Assembly: GCA_023334545.1 (NCBI GenBank)
Contig: JAADVB010000141.1
Coordinates: 1 to 48,657, forward strand
DNA from: Salisapilia sapeloensis
Lineage: Eukaryota > Oomycota > Peronosporomycetes > Peronosporales > Salisapiliaceae
DNA: 48,657 bases
Direction: 5' to 3'
A model generated the notes under the pieces. It was given only the letters and a program-made list of their open reading frames with translations, was not told the origin of the DNA and ran no database searches. Below, in pieces: positions 31,201 to 41,383 of the stretch. The number at the start of each line of letters is the position of its first letter. The stretch's first letter is position 1. The position numbers and the translations under genes are program-made.

Positions 31201-31359
31201 CAGTCGACGCGGTTGTCGACTGGATTTGCCCTCTTTGTCATTTTTTGCAGAAGTTGCTAATCGATCAGGCACTAGTTGCTTACTATCCACCTCATGCATT
31301 GAACTAGCTCTCCATCTAAAGTCTTCAGCAGTGGAAGATCTAATAATAGTCTTATCCAT
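28219..31359 (-). CDS. Unrecognised 1007-residue protein with CxxC knuckle
   Basis: Three exons, 31359-30239, 30176-30128 and 30072-28219, join two large frames. Intron 1 (62 nt) has a weak donor GTCAGT, intron 2 (55 nt) a strong GTAAGA. The tiny 49-nt exon reads KQQFVTFHIRALPVGE and continues in frame into ITTLCLEIKSS. No domain was identified. The N-terminal third has a Lys/Arg-rich coiled segment (KKERDRLRKREQAKRR), and near residue 270 a possible metal knuckle, CLVCGSLATTPGCPGC. The C-terminal part alternates globular segments (GRLVLRVGSRLG; YDYGIILDLD) with basic helical stretches. I can offer no function; the joining of both frames into one gene is an inference. Confidence 0.65.
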
Positions 31360-31597
31360 AGATAACCAATACGAGGAAGAGGTATGGAAGGTAGAAAGTC
31401 AGACTAGAGACAACTGAACCCTTTGTACTGCTCACAACATCATCAATCTCTATCGTATCGATGATGTGATGAAGGAACGTTTGGCAAAGTCGTTTAGGAT
31501 ACAATGAGAAAGTTTGTCATGTACTTGATTACTCTGCTCCAAATGCAAAGTTCACTTCTTCATTTTGTCTGTCAATACGCTACATGCAGACTTGTCG

Positions 31598-33859
31598 TCA
31601 CACTGACTCAAAGGACATGGTGGTCGTAGCTGTCGAAGGCGCGACAGACATTCTAGCTGCAGGTGCAGATGAGACCTTGCCTTGACTATTTCTGTCCTCA
31701 GCACCTCCGCTTGACAAGCGAGCGTCGGACGGTCGAGCAAACATACTCGACGACAGTCCTCTTCCCGAATTTCGTTTCGCTCGCTCTTGATTAATCTCTC
31801 GAATCAGCGCCGTCTGCTCCGCGATCGACTTTTCCACATCTTCCAAGCCCGCTGGCATCGTCTGCGCTCGATTGCGACATACATCCGACAGCGGATTCTC
31901 GGGATCATTCTCTCCCGAGTACACGTAAATCTGTTTTTCATCGATAACGTCCGGAATGTTCGAGCGACGGGTGTCCAGCTCTTCAAACGACATCGGCTCA
32001 TCCTTTTCAGTCTCACTCTTATAGTCCAGCTCTTGGTCAATGGCTAAGAAGTTGTCAAAGTTCAGGTCACTCCCATCCTCTTCGTCCTCTTCATCCCCGT
32101 ACTCCGAATCCGGTATGTCCGTCGCATCACCATCCGACGCACGCATGTCTTCCGAGGCTTCAGGCGGCGTCGCGGCCAGTCCAATGTCATTGTCGTCCAA
32201 TAGCATGATCTTCCGCGGCTGGTTCTTTTCCTTTTCCATCTCCAGATGCTTCCTTCTCAACGCTTCAATCCGTTTCGCATGCTCTTCATCGTCATCATCT
32301 TCTTCCTCGTCATACCCAACGACGAATCCTTCGTTATTACCCGGTGGTCGATAGATGTTTAGTCCGCCCTGTAGCTCTGGTGCCGCGCCATTCGTTTGGA
32401 AAACGTTTAGCAGGCCCTTTCGATCACTTCGTGCTTGGAAAATACACTTCTTACAGAACTTTAGTAAAAAGATACCACACACTTCATTAAGTGTCGGTTC
32501 ATTCGGACGCAAAAAGCGTTGTTTTGCATCATTCTTCTCCGGATCCAACTTGTCTGCATCCCACAATTCACCTCGTGGATTTTCTGGCTCGACCACAGGC
32601 AGTTTCACCATACACTTGGTGCACATGGCTTCTCCACACAAGCGACAGTGATGTCGATGCCTGCGCATGAGTTTAAAGCTTTTGAAGCACACGAAACAGA
32701 CTTTACGCTGTTGCTTTGGTAGTGAAGGATTGGCATAAGTGGGGAGACCAGGGACGGGAGATGAGCCTGGAAAAGGTGCTAGACCCGGTGTTAGGTCCGA
32801 CGCATTCAGACGATTCAATGCAGCGGGGTTCAAGCTACTTTGCTCGTCCTCTTTCGAGCTCGACTCCTTGTCAAAGATGAGTCCTTGCTGGCAAATGAAC
32901 TTTACATCCGGCATGTGCTCAAGCCGGATGAGGCCGGCGGCAAAGTTGGAGAGGACGGCACTGCCAAAGTACGACGGTGTGGACTTACTTTGTGGCATGG
33001 GATCTGTCGATCCATCGATGAAGATCTGAACTGCTTGGAACCGAGTATCGAAGCGATAGACCATCGTAAGCGATATACTAGCACGTACGACGCGATCAAA
33101 GTCCGGTCCGAGGCTTTCGACGAGCGGCACGACGTCTTCACCGACTGGGATCCATGTCTTGACTAGGATCTTTTCACCCAAGTGACCTGTTTCTGAAATG
33201 ATATCAGCTTGCTGCAGACGTGCATCCTCCTCATCGCAATTTGTGTTATTCGTATCTGTCGGATTGGTAGCAGGAGATTCCTCACTCGTATCCATCGTAT
33301 AGGACATTTCAAAGAAAGCATAATCTCTAGGAACACTCATCTTGGTCTTGGTAGACGTTGTAGAGGCTGTCCATTTAATGCCGCAAAAGTTAAACTCGTC
33401 TGCTTCCGTCTTGCCTTCCAAGACTTTCAAGACGCCTCCGTCGAGCATATGTCGGCCCCACGCAGTTGCACACTCGGCGCGATGCTCGATCGTTGTCTCA
33501 GCGGTTGTGCCGTACACAACGTCTTCGAGCGAGAGCCCAGAGACACGTGCGGTGGCCATGAACCGACGGTAGGTAGGAGAGCTGCCTTTGTGAGACCGTC
33601 GTCGGTAGAGCGTCAAGTTGGGCTTGACATGATGGACTTTCCAATCTTCGGGCGGGCCATCGCCGTCAAAGATGTGCTTCGTGCCATACCATGCCGCTGG
33701 CAGTTTATTGACTGTATGCCGAATATTCTCCTTGGCCAACTGCCGCAACTCGGCTTCCCGCTCCGGCGTTAGCGTCGCCTTGGGGTGCTGCGATTGTGGC
33801 AACGGTAGACACAATCGCTTTTGATCGTTCATGATGCTTTGCGCTTGGGTTGTGAGCAC
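31598..33859 (-). CDS. START-like/FYVE zinc-finger protein 2
   Basis: An intronless frame of 753 residues; a second Met nine codons in (33832, MNDQKRLC) may be the true start. The N-terminus resembles the FYVE protein at 9331-11448 in the alignment LTPEREAELRQLAKENI, and a lipid-transfer-like region follows. The finger at about residues 385-425 reads KVCFVCFKSFKLMRRHRHHCRLC, then CTKCMVKLP; the closing CKKC pair (LLKFCKKCIF) comes about 45 residues later. The RHRHHCR basic patch is kept, but the WxxD motif of canonical FYVE domains is missing, so phosphoinositide binding may be altered. The C-terminus is acidic, with EEDDDDEEH and similar runs. Probable endosomal role by analogy only. Confidence 0.82.
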   Translation of the reverse strand: MLTTQAQSIMNDQKRLCLPLPQSQHPKATLTPEREAELRQLAKENIRHTVNKLPAAWYGTKHIFDGDGPPEDWKVHHVKPNLTLYRRRSHKGSSPTYRRFMATARVSGLSLEDVVYGTTAETTIEHRAECATAWGRHMLDGGVLKVLEGKTEADEFNFCGIKWTASTTSTKTKMSVPRDYAFFEMSYTMDTSEESPATNPTDTNNTNCDEEDARLQQADIISETGHLGEKILVKTWIPVGEDVVPLVESLGPDFDRVVRASISLTMVYRFDTRFQAVQIFIDGSTDPMPQSKSTPSYFGSAVLSNFAAGLIRLEHMPDVKFICQQGLIFDKESSSKEDEQSSLNPAALNRLNASDLTPGLAPFPGSSPVPGLPTYANPSLPKQQRKVCFVCFKSFKLMRRHRHHCRLCGEAMCTKCMVKLPVVEPENPRGELWDADKLDPEKNDAKQRFLRPNEPTLNEVCGIFLLKFCKKCIFQARSDRKGLLNVFQTNGAAPELQGGLNIYRPPGNNEGFVVGYDEEEDDDDEEHAKRIEALRRKHLEMEKEKNQPRKIMLLDDNDIGLAATPPEASEDMRASDGDATDIPDSEYGDEEDEEDGSDLNFDNFLAIDQELDYKSETEKDEPMSFEELDTRRSNIPDVIDEKQIYVYSGENDPENPLSDVCRNRAQTMPAGLEDVEKSIAEQTALIREINQERAKRNSGRGLSSSMFARPSDARLSSGGAEDRNSQGKVSSAPAARMSVAPSTATTTMSFESV

Positions 33860-34134
33860 GAACGACTTGATATGCTAGTTAAACTAGGCTGATGCGTGGC
33901 AAGGCACAATCTCGACGATGTGGTGAAAATAGTCGAGTCTCCCTTCTTTGCTATGTGGGCAGTCGATCCTCCGGCTTTCTCCTCCAGTACCAGTGTCCGC
34001 AGGATGGAACGGAGGGAAATGGGCGGTGGAGAAGAATAGAAGGCGCTTGCAACCTGCCTCGAAGGAAAATTAAGTCCTGACGGTTGCAAGAGGCGGCAGT
34101 CTATAAGTGACAAGTACACTTGTTGTCGCTCGCG

Positions 34135-34560
34135 ATGGAGGGCTTAACGATCGGACGCGTCTCTGCGGTCGAAAGCCACCTGGAGTGCCCACGGCACGAG
34201 ACGAGACCAGACGGATTACTTACTCCCGAATCGAAGCGAGTACTCGGTCAAAGTCTACTTGCTACTGCACGTAGTTACGTGCACAACAAAGGAACTTGTT
34301 TCTACGATAAGTATCTACTAGTTGTAAAGATACGCAAGAAGAACGGATGAGGAACTAGTACGTATGTGCGTATCTTGAAGAGAAGGATACAAATGTAGAA
34401 GACTGATGTTTATCTAATAGGCACATTCCACTTTCTGCTGACTCGGAACGGAACGACTGCTTTGCACGCACTGACTGGCCATCAAGCGCTGCCTGAACCG
34501 CCATTCTCTACATTTCAAACAGCATGTAAACAAAATTCGGTTCAGTGCATTTGATGGCTA
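34135..34560 (+). pseudogene. PX-domain-like gene with in-frame TGA
   Basis: ATG 34135 opens MEGLTIGRVSAVESHLECPR and, further on, YDKYLLVVKIRKKNG, which fits the beta strands at the start of a PX domain. TGA follows at 34348-34350. If it is read through, a GTACGT donor at 34358 and an acceptor TCTAATAG at 34420 (63 nt) join the same frame to FHFLLTRNGTTALHALTGHQALPEPPFSTF, which looks like the PX segment from the RRYSEF-like strand through the Pro-rich loop, and then stops at about 34553. PX domains bind phosphoinositides. Either the gene is a decayed copy or the exon model is wrong. Downstream to 34829 several frames are open but none is convincing. Confidence 0.35.
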
Positions 34561-34829
34561 CTCCTTCCGCCTCGAAATGTGCAAGAAGCGCCCAGTATCT
34601 TGATGGATTCGACCACCCGATCGCATTGCTTCAAGGATACCTGTATCGAGAATGGCTGCGACACGACTCGGTGGCATCCACTCGAGCACCTCTTCAGGAC
34701 AGGAGGTTGAGATGACTCGTGCATATACGAATACGGATACAAATGTCTCGGCACGTTCGGTTCATTACCAAGTTTTCTAACTCTTGTATCTACCTTTCTG
34801 GGTTACAATTGGACCCACATGAGATGTGG

Positions 34830-36070
34830 CTACTGACTTGTCGGGTCACGATGCTCATCGTAATCACGGGCACAGTAATCAACATGCACGAAAGCGCGTT
34901 CGACGCCCTCCACTCCTTCCACCTTGTACTGCAAGTCGAGACTAATATCATGTGCCTCCTTGACACTCATATCCTTTGGTAGAATCACTTCGACCTCGAC
35001 CAAATAGTTCTTCCCAAAGTAGTACGCCCGAACTATGTCGCCTTGCATCTTCGGATGATGCTTATCAGCCATCTTCCGAATCTGCTCGATGAACTTGTCA
35101 TCTGCTCGTAAACCAACGAGGCGCTGCACTTGCTCCTTGCCCGTGACAAGCCAGCTGAAGGCAATGTAGATGGAAATCACGATCGCTCCGACTGGATCGA
35201 TGTACCAAATGTCATGGTTGTATGCCGCGATCACGGACGTGACAACGGCGACGGTGTTGCTGAATACGTCGTTGCGATGGTCCTACGTAATGGTAAATGA
35301 ATATTGGAAAGAGAAATCGAATAGGAAGGAGGAAGTACTTGAGCCAAGGCCTGGGCAGTTGGAGAAGAAGACGTGAAGCGAGAGCAAAAGAGCCACAAGA
35401 AGAACTTGATGCCAACTGCGCTACACAAGACAATGATCATGGGTTCGTCCAGAGTGATATCTGTCTTTTCCCCCTCTAAACCTTGCACGAGCGTCTCGAC
35501 GGATGCCTGAATGACCTCGATGGCTGCCATGCCCATCAACGTAGCAGAGATGATGACGGCGATAGGCTCCAGGCGTTGTCGACCGGCAGGATAATCCGCA
35601 TCCGGTACCTTTGCATGGCGATCGGCATACCAGAAGAGCCCTTGTGATGTTAGATCTAGTAGAGAGTCTACTAGAGAAGATAGGACGGCGAGAGAGCCAC
35701 TAAAGTAGGCTGCATAAGCCTTTGCTGCTGTAAGTATCTAAAACCAGTAGGATCAGTTATATGTGTAGTAGAAGCATCAAGTAGAACACCATACCATATT
35801 TGCAACGAGAGAGGCATTGATAGCAAAGTTCACGCTATTAAACACGTCATGTGCGACGCGTCGTAGCTCGCCTTCACTCTGTCTATGAACAAGTCCGTGG
35901 GCGACTTGCGATCGGTCCTGTCTATAGAGTTTGGGGCGTCCATTCTGTGCTTCCGTCTGGCTTTGCTGAGCATCGACCGAGCCATAGTCTTTGTCTTGCT
36001 TGCGATGCGTAAGTCCTTGTTCTTCGGAGCTCATCGTCGCACGAAGATCGAAGCTATTGGTATGTGTCAT
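34830..36070 (-). CDS. Cation diffusion facilitator, Mn-type
   Basis: Three exons, 36070-35795, 35737-35339 and 35282-34830, give 375 residues; a second in-frame ATG at 36034 is an alternative start. The six-helix CDF fold is visible, with the metal site of helix 2 as VDSLLDLTSQ and of helix 5 as DHRNDVFSN. Both are DxxxD, the signature of the manganese-selective group (plant MTP8-MTP11), rather than the HxxxD of zinc transporters. The cytosolic C-terminal ferredoxin-like domain contains EVEVILPKDMSVKEAHD. The protein likely exports Mn2+ from the cytosol into Golgi, vacuole or out of the cell by proton exchange. Introns are 57 and 56 nt. RPC8 diverges from it. Confidence 0.93.
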
Positions 36071-36323
36071 GATAAAGTACCTTTCATGATAGAGGCTGTT
36101 TTTACAAGACATTGACAAATGGTTTGTATGATGCATGTCGGACCTCTTTAGTGCCGCATTTACTATGTGCACATCCTATTTATTTTTCTTGAAACTTTAT
36201 GTGGAGTCGTACATATATATACTGTAGTTTTTATTGTTAACTGCTGGTGAGATAAGACCCATTGCGTCTATTTATCATTCTGCAGGTGTTCAATTCTATA
36301 ACAACAAAAGTGGACAAGAAAAT

Positions 36324-37186
36324 ATGTTTGTGCTCGCGCGTCTGTCGGACGTGATTCCGGTGGAACCAGAGCTTTTTGACGCCGACTATGAGCAAGTATT
36401 AGTGGAAGAAGTGGACCGGAAGTACGCGAACAAGGTCATTGCCGACGTTGGGCTCTGTATTACGCTCTACGACTTTGTCCACATTGGCGATGCTGCTGTC
36501 CATCCAGCTGATGGCACGGCTCATACGCAAGTCGAGTTCCGAATGGTCGTCTTTCGGCCGTATGTCGGAGAGGTATTAAAGGGTCGGATCGTGAGTTGCA
36601 ATGAGGAGCAAGTGCGGGTCACAATGGACTTTTTACAAGACATTATCATCCCATCCTACGCCCTCCAGCAGCCATCTTACTTTGATAAAGCTGAGCAAGT
36701 CTGGGTCTGGAAGTACCCGGATGGAGATGGTAGGTTCTTTAGTATCCCAAACCTGTATCCTCGAGATGAGCTAAAGGTTGCTTAGAAAAATTCTACATGG
36801 ATTTGCACACGGAGGAAATCCGCTTCCGAGTGACAAGTATCAGCTACACCCGAGTCTCGAAAACTTCCAAAGGCATGTATATACCGAAAAGCATCATTAT
36901 AATGGCTTACTTACGCAACACAGGTATCCAGGCGACTACGACGGAAGCAAGTAAGAGTAGCACAACGCAAGATTCAGCGAATCAGTCCGATGCGCGCCAA
37001 GCAGCCGCTCGCCGACGGTTTTCTAGTGTCGACCTTGCGGAGCATGACCCTGCTCCATCTGCTCTTCATGTTTTTGTATGCTTTAATCACACTTTATATC
37101 TTTACTGTTCTCACACGACTCTTGCTGGGATGTAGGGTACCATTGATGAGGATGGACTAGGACTTTCATCCTGGTGGATCGATTAA
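36324..37186 (+). CDS. RPC8: RNA polymerase III subunit RPC8 (RPC25/POLR3H)
   Basis: The start at 36324 (MFVLARLSDVIPVEP) is the standard RPC8 N-terminus. Exons 36324-36729, 36786-36872, 36924-37075 and 37136-37186 give 231 residues. The N-terminal Rpb7-like domain (NKVIADVGLCITLYDF), the OB-fold with VVFRPYVGEVLKGRI and PSYFDKAEQVWVWKY, and the ending IDEDGLGLSSWW are diagnostic. RPC8 pairs with RPC9 to form the initiation stalk of RNA polymerase III. The second intron would use a GC-AG donor (AG|GCATGT) of 51 nt; because it is a multiple of three the region could instead be retained in frame. A Gln/Ser/Ala-rich insert of about 45 residues before the C-terminus is longer than in human (204 residues). 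Confidence 0.9.
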
Positions 37187-37351
37187 AACACATTCAATTG
37201 AAATAGGAAGTGTAGATTTTGTTTTTCACTTTTGCACCGATGCTTTCGATACATTAGCAGCGAACCTATAGCTATACGAGCCTTCTGTACGCTAATGTAC
37301 GATTTATTCTCGAACGTCAGCTTCCTTGTACCACATCCAATCTTCGACGCT

Positions 37352-37546
37352 TTACATAATGCCTGAAGGTTGTTTATGAGAGGCTTCGATCTCGAAACTT
37401 GTGACCATAATCGTGTCAGACTCCATTTGTGCGCTTGTCTCTTTTGCATCCAAATGGCACTGAATGCAACGCTTTATCGCGAACGAGATGGCAGTAATGA
37501 TGAGAAGAGTTGCAATCCAAAGGAAGAAAATGTTCACTTGATCCAT
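37352..37546 (-). CDS. Possible 64-residue membrane protein
   Basis: A short frame starting MDQVNIFFLWIATLLIITAI with one strong membrane helix (residues 6-24), then KRCIQCH and a polar acidic tail. No similarity was recognised. The hydrophobic-then-basic pattern is protein-like, but a frame of this length can arise by chance in a 545-base spacer between RPC8 and DNAAF6. Confidence 0.3.
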   Translation of the reverse strand: MDQVNIFFLWIATLLIITAISFAIKRCIQCHLDAKETSAQMESDTIMVTSFEIEASHKQPSGIM

Positions 37547-37731
37547 CCTTTTGCTTGTTGAGAAAGCAGCAAGTGCGATTATGTACTAGCGCAAGCTTAC
37601 TTCCTATATAATATCTCGACTCCTCGACGCTTGGTCACTGCATTGACAGACGATGGAGAGATATCGAATGAAGAGTGAGGCGTTGAAAGACTTGATATTG
37701 ACATGAAACGACTGCTTGAATTATTTTGAAG

Positions 37732-38541
37732 TTACCAGTCGTCACGGATGATGGGTAGCGTGACCGCGAGTATTTCTTTTTTACTGTCCCACACGGCATT
37801 GCTATCGTAACTTCGAACCGAATGCGGCAAACTTAGTGACAGTTTTCTGGGTAAAGATGTTTGTGTTATACTCTCAGCAGAACTTTAGTGAGGAATTAAA
37901 AGGTTATCTTACAACGTAGTTGACTGCAGAAATAGCTTATCTTTTGTAACATCGAGCTCAATCTCGTCCACTTTGTGCCCTGGACATTCAATTCGGACGA
38001 CCATGGCTTCACAATGTGCAGAGGATGGGTCCTTATCACTCAAACCAAGAAATATATCTTCAGCCATCACATCTTGTTTGTATAGAATCTCAAACCTGGG
38101 CAAATGTCAACACTTTGAAGCTACCTATGGCTTAGAAATGAATGATAGATGTACGCTGGTCGTTTTCGGTTCTCATAAAGATTATCTTCCTCGTCATCAC
38201 TCGGTACCTCTTCGATTTGCCATATAGCCTTCGAGTCATGAGACCGTATTTGACCAATTGGCCGTGTCACTACATGATAGTCCGTCGGAATGACTTTAAA
38301 TTTTACTATTACAGCTCAAAGTATATAGCCATACCATTTGGTACTCCAAAACTACTTGTTATATTGGCTGGCGTAGGCTTCCTGGTAGATGCTTGATCCT
38401 ATTCAAGTCACGTGTTCAGTTGTACAGCAAATGAGAAGAAAATAAAAGTTCTATCATTACATGTTCATTTCCATCCATAGCACTTGCTTCCTTCTGGAAA
38501 AGATCATTAAGCGCAAGAATATCATTGCCGATGGGCTCCAT
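37732..38541 (-). CDS. DNAAF6: Dynein axonemal assembly factor 6 (PIH1D3)
   Basis: Five exons, 38541-38461, 38398-38335, 38269-38155, 38095-37913 and 37846-37732, encode 185 residues. After splicing the core reads RPAFEILYKQDVMAEDIFLGL, matching the DNAAF6 signature in which a Pro-x-(Tyr/Phe)-Glu-Ile-x-Tyr-Lys-Gln block is followed by a ED(I)(Y/F) motif. A CS/alpha-crystallin-like domain follows with SSAHCEAMVVRIECPG, LDVTKDKLFL, LSLPHSV and WDSKKEILAVTLP. DNAAF6 is an Hsp90/R2TP cochaperone that preassembles outer and inner dynein arms in the cytosol, so its presence implies motile flagella. Introns are 59-66 nt. The start lies 196 bases from the divergent LRR gene. Confidence 0.93.
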
Positions 38542-38737
38542 GCTGCCTATTAAATTCCTGGTTGGTAGTAGATCGATGGAGGGACTCGTGTGTCTCTTCG
38601 CAGCACATACTGAAGTTATCTTGAAGTATGTGGTTTCACACTTTCATCTAAATATATCCTACCTTTGCAAGCTCTTGTTTAAGCCTACATTTGTACAAGA
38701 ACTACAGTTGAAGATTTATCCTGTACGCCTATATAGC

Positions 38738-41354
38738 ATGGATGCGATGCAAATATTAGAAGACCTGCATGAGGAAGATCCTCGTGCTGAATCAATTGAT
38801 CTTAGCAATAGTAACTTGGAAACTTTGAGCGACGAGTTGGAATACCTCCACGCTCACTTTCCACGACTTGTACACTTAAATCTCAGCAAGAATAGACTTG
38901 GAGGTTTGCCATTAGACTTTGCAGACAAGCTTCCTCACTTGACATCACTGAACATTGATGCTAATCCGATCGAGTCGGTGTTTTCGGTGACAGAGGCTCT
39001 AGCTGGATGCAAGTCATTGACAAATATTACGCTGGACATCAGTCACGACAGCCAAGAGGACATGATTCGTCGGATGGTACCATCACTTAAGTTTTTAAAC
39101 GAGAAGTGTATTTCGCCTTTAAAGAAGACAATCACATTTAGAGAGCTTCCTGAGAACAACGTCGAGGATCAAAAGATTGAGCACAAAAGGGATGCCACTG
39201 AAGTTAGGGAAACCTCTTTTAAACCCACCAAGTGTAGTGGAGAGTTGGTGAATGTAGCACCGATCACAGAGGTATCCGATGATGGAGATGATAAAGTAGA
39301 TGAACATTCCATCCAAAGAAACTGTGAGGGACAGACAGAAAAGCATGCGACTCGCAATCTCGATGGTTTACCCACGGATATCACGGATATTAAAGGGCAG
39401 TACGACTTTATGTCGCAACTGCTCGAGATTGTACAAGCTTTCCGTAATAGTCAACTGCCTCAAGTGGACAGAGTCCGATACAGCAATGATGCAACAGATG
39501 AAACCAGGTCAGAGCGAGTACAACGGTTATTAGATGTAGAACAAAACATACGAGAAATGATGGAAGATGGAAATATGTCATCAGATTGTGAAGCGGATAA
39601 TGAAGGCAAAGGCAGATCTGGCACTGATTTAGCTCATAAGTTTACCGACGCCAAGCAGATACCAGATCATGCATGGAAGAAGCAATGGGCACTTCTGGAT
39701 CGGTGTTACTTTTGTGGCATTGATGCTGTGAATGACTTTCATCCTGACCTTGCACGCGCTTTTGGTGAGCTATGGCAACTCCAGATGCAGATCGTCAATC
39801 ATTTCTTTCAGCGGATGACCGTCCAAAATGCTGACAATAAGTCAAATAGCAAATTACCGATATCTCCACGTTCAACGGGAGCATCACAAGAGCTTAATAA
39901 AGTTTCTTTAAGAAACAGAAGGAGAAAAGACCCTCGACAAGAAAAGGAAGTATGGGATGTGGTAAAAGCATTAGAACGGGACATGGAAATGACTCGAGAT
40001 AAACTTCGAACGGAGCAACGTCGGCAGCACTTACTAGTGAAGGAAAACAAGACACTTCGAGATACAAATGAAAAGCTACTTAAGGGACTAAAGTTGGATC
40101 CTTTTTCGACCGAGGATCAGAAGAAGTTTGAAAAGGAGCTATCGATGATCGAGACCAAATATGTCGATGGTGTCAACAGTTCTAATGGCCGGTACGTACA
40201 TGCTGTATCGACTGGGTACTCGAATGAGCTGCGAATATCTGTTGCAATCCCTCAACACCTTGTATTGGATAGTGGCAAGTACGGACGACCGCCATCTCCT
40301 CAGCGTGAAGCTATAATGGCACAACAGTCAAAGAGTCCAAAAACTACGAAAGATCTCACGTTGCATCAACTCGTGGACCTCATTGAATGCATCTTGCAAT
40401 CGAAAGAGAAATATGACGCAAGTGCTGGACGCAGTGGATCACCACGTGAAACCATCGAGCAGCATATGTATACGTACTTGAATCATCGATTCGGTCTGCG
40501 CTCAATGGTCGTGGAGTATGCAAGCGCTATTTGGAAAGGTTGTGCACTATTCGAAAAGCTCAGTCACGAAGTACGCATGTTTCAAGCACTTCTTAAGAAC
40601 CAAGTCGACGAAGGATACCTCAATGTCAAAACAAAACTTGAAAAGGCGATACGAGAGTTACTGAAAGCTTACTTGCAAGCCAAGTATCCTTTAAAGAATA
40701 AAACCGCAATTCATGAGATGGTCTGTGGTCGAGTGGAGGGACTGATCTATGAAGAAGAGTGGCTAAAACTTCTTAGCTACTTGTACACATCGCGGGATGT
40801 AAGTACACTGGTCAACATTTCACGTTCGCATTGTTGTAATGGTGCATTTGATTTATGATAGAGCAAAGCCTTAACAAAGTTAGTTCGACGGGAAGCAGAA
40901 AGTTACGAAAGCAGCATACCAGAAACGCAGAGAACGTCTTTCATGGTCATTCCGTTCGAAAACTTCCAACACATACTCCTAGATTACCAGTTACGTGGAA
41001 GAATGAAGCTACTGGAGAGTTTCCGAGAGTTGTTCCACGAGCATGACATGGACAGTGTTGGCATCGTTCGACGAGTATGTATCCAGTCAAAAAAACATTT
41101 TCGACCTGATATAAACATGTCGAACATAGGATGGATTCCGGACTATTGTTGGCCATGTATCGCCCGACAAGGTAGGAAGCAAGAAAGTTAAATTTAAGAT
41201 TCGATCTACTAATGTATCACTTTGCCTGTAGTCAAAGGAAAATATCGAGGCACTAGTACAAAGACTAGATCCACTTAATCAAGACGCTGTGACGTTCTCG
41301 GACGCAGTAGCAGCTTTATTGAGCGACATTCGAGCAAGGTCGTCGAAACGTTAG
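38738..41354 (+). CDS. LRR, coiled-coil, EF-hand-like protein, possible cilium component
   Basis: Exons 38738-40798, 40862-41074, 41130-41171 and 41232-41354 give 812 residues; introns are 55-63 nt and all in phase. I chose the ATG at 38738 (MDAMQILEDLHEE) because an upstream frame extension overlaps DNAAF6. Residues about 20-130 hold leucine-rich repeats (IDLSNSNLETL, LVHLNLSKNRL, LTSLNIDANPI). A coiled coil lies near 395-450 (EVWDVVKALERDMEMTRDKL). A helical region with PRETIEQHMYTYLNHRFGL follows and the end has a degenerate EF-hand loop, DMDSVGIVRRDG. This mix is common among axonemal proteins and the gene is divergent from DNAAF6, but I did not recognise a named family. Confidence 0.85.
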
Positions 41355-41383
41355 TCATCATGCAGGCATCAAAAGGATTAAAA

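Noticed and set aside
38525-38737. 71-codon N-terminal extension of the LRR protein
   Set aside because: Overlaps DNAAF6 exon 1 and lacks conserved sequence; the start at 38738 is more likely.
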